Of a stretch of 64,000 bases of DNA, positions 63,848 through 64,000 are shown one piece after another. Where the stretch lies: assembly GCA_022510745.1 (NCBI GenBank), contig JAFLSY010000003.1, positions 124,001 to 188,000 of the forward strand. Reading direction: 5' to 3'. Below the pieces are notes generated by a model. It was not told the origin of the DNA, searched no databases, and saw only the letters and a program-made list of their open reading frames with translations. Position 1 is the stretch's first letter. Every line of letters starts with the position of its first letter. Both the position numbers and the translations under genes were made by a program. This stretch comes from Lachnospiraceae bacterium. Lineage in GTDB: Bacteria > Bacillota > Clostridia > Lachnospirales > Lachnospiraceae.

Positions 63848-64000
63848 CTATTCCAATGCCGCGTAAGCTGCCATTCGCAGTTTTCTCGCTTCTGCTGTGG
63901 TTCCTGCGCCACAACGTTGGATAAAATATAACAAAACCATCTCTTCTGTCGGGTCCATGGTAACATAATTACCTGTCCAACCATCCCATCCGAACTCTCC
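63848..64000 (-). CDS. Serine hydrolase (class C beta-lactamase family), 3' end only
   Basis: The last 50 codons of a gene entering from the right edge. The frame reads FGWDGWTGNYVTMDP, then EEMVLLYFIQRCGAGTT and a stop at 63848-63850. This C-terminus is typical of penicillin-binding/beta-lactamase-like esterases of Clostridia. The catalytic SxxK part lies outside the window. Confidence 0.75.
   Translation of the reverse strand, partial: GEFGWDGWTGNYVTMDPTEEMVLLYFIQRCGAGTTAEARKLRMAAYAALE

Overview
The window looks like a chromosomal segment of a Gram-positive anaerobe of the class Clostridia, most likely a Lachnospiraceae-type gut bacterium. The evidence is a T-box-controlled aspS-gatCAB operon, a ZTP-type riboswitch in front of a PurO-like IMP cyclohydrolase, glnA followed by an ANTAR regulator, CarD, a DUF368/PopT-type transporter, lipoproteins with Gram-positive-style signals, strong AGGAGG ribosome-binding sites and consensus sigma-A promoters. 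Most genes lie on the minus strand. I see no rRNA, tRNA, CRISPR array, transposase or integrase.

Layout. 1-3000: the 5' end of an IMP cyclohydrolase with its riboswitch, then a large GGDEF/EAL protein. 3086-12978: a duplicated export/sensing cluster. It has two MacB-like ABC transporters (each an ATPase with two FtsX-type permeases), two beta-propeller lipoproteins, a membrane-anchored double-thioredoxin protein and a secreted six-cysteine peptide. They form two transcription units. One starts at a MerR-type promoter with a CueR-like operator and a 19-bp spacer, the other at a normal sigma-A promoter. 13068-21653: guaB, a small membrane protein, a divergent membrane-anchored protein, then aspS-gatC-gatA-gatB under a T-box. 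21687-28200: a YbhN-like membrane protein, a papain-like protein and a glycosyltransferase; an ECF sigma factor with an anti-sigma factor that has a Met-rich stretch; two methyltransferases. 28216-34350: an aldose epimerase, then an AT-rich three-gene operon (HTH/SPFH/zinc-ribbon, LRR-type membrane protein, zinc-ribbon/TIR/TM/TPR protein) behind a perfect TTGACA-17-TATAAT promoter. This is one of the two best candidates for an undescribed system, possibly membrane-linked immunity.

34512-42287: manA, GH36 alpha-galactosidase, a divergent AraC regulator and a heterodimeric ABC exporter with one degenerate ATP site. 42402-49047: a secreted cysteine protease with a lipoprotein, then an FtsX-type ABC transporter flanked by an intact 175-residue membrane protein gene and its decayed copy; a 29-bp sequence is shared downstream of two unrelated genes. 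49074-52620: dapF, the ANTAR regulator and glnA with an early terminator hairpin, then an FMN-bind-like protein. 52643-58315: nadE, hslO, a methyltransferase, popT-like and hisC. 58399-64000: a surface protein, a glycosyltransferase, CarD, an EAL protein with a degenerate GGDEF, a 37-residue membrane peptide with a strong promoter, and the 3' end of a serine hydrolase.

A structured intergenic repeat sits directly on the U-tract of minus-strand terminators at two full sites (21236-21335 and 42308-42407) and, in degraded form, at two more (about 126-170 and 13041-13070). The two full copies carry compensatory changes in both hairpins. Promoter, riboswitch and fold calls were made by eye; homology calls are from remembered family motifs, not searches.
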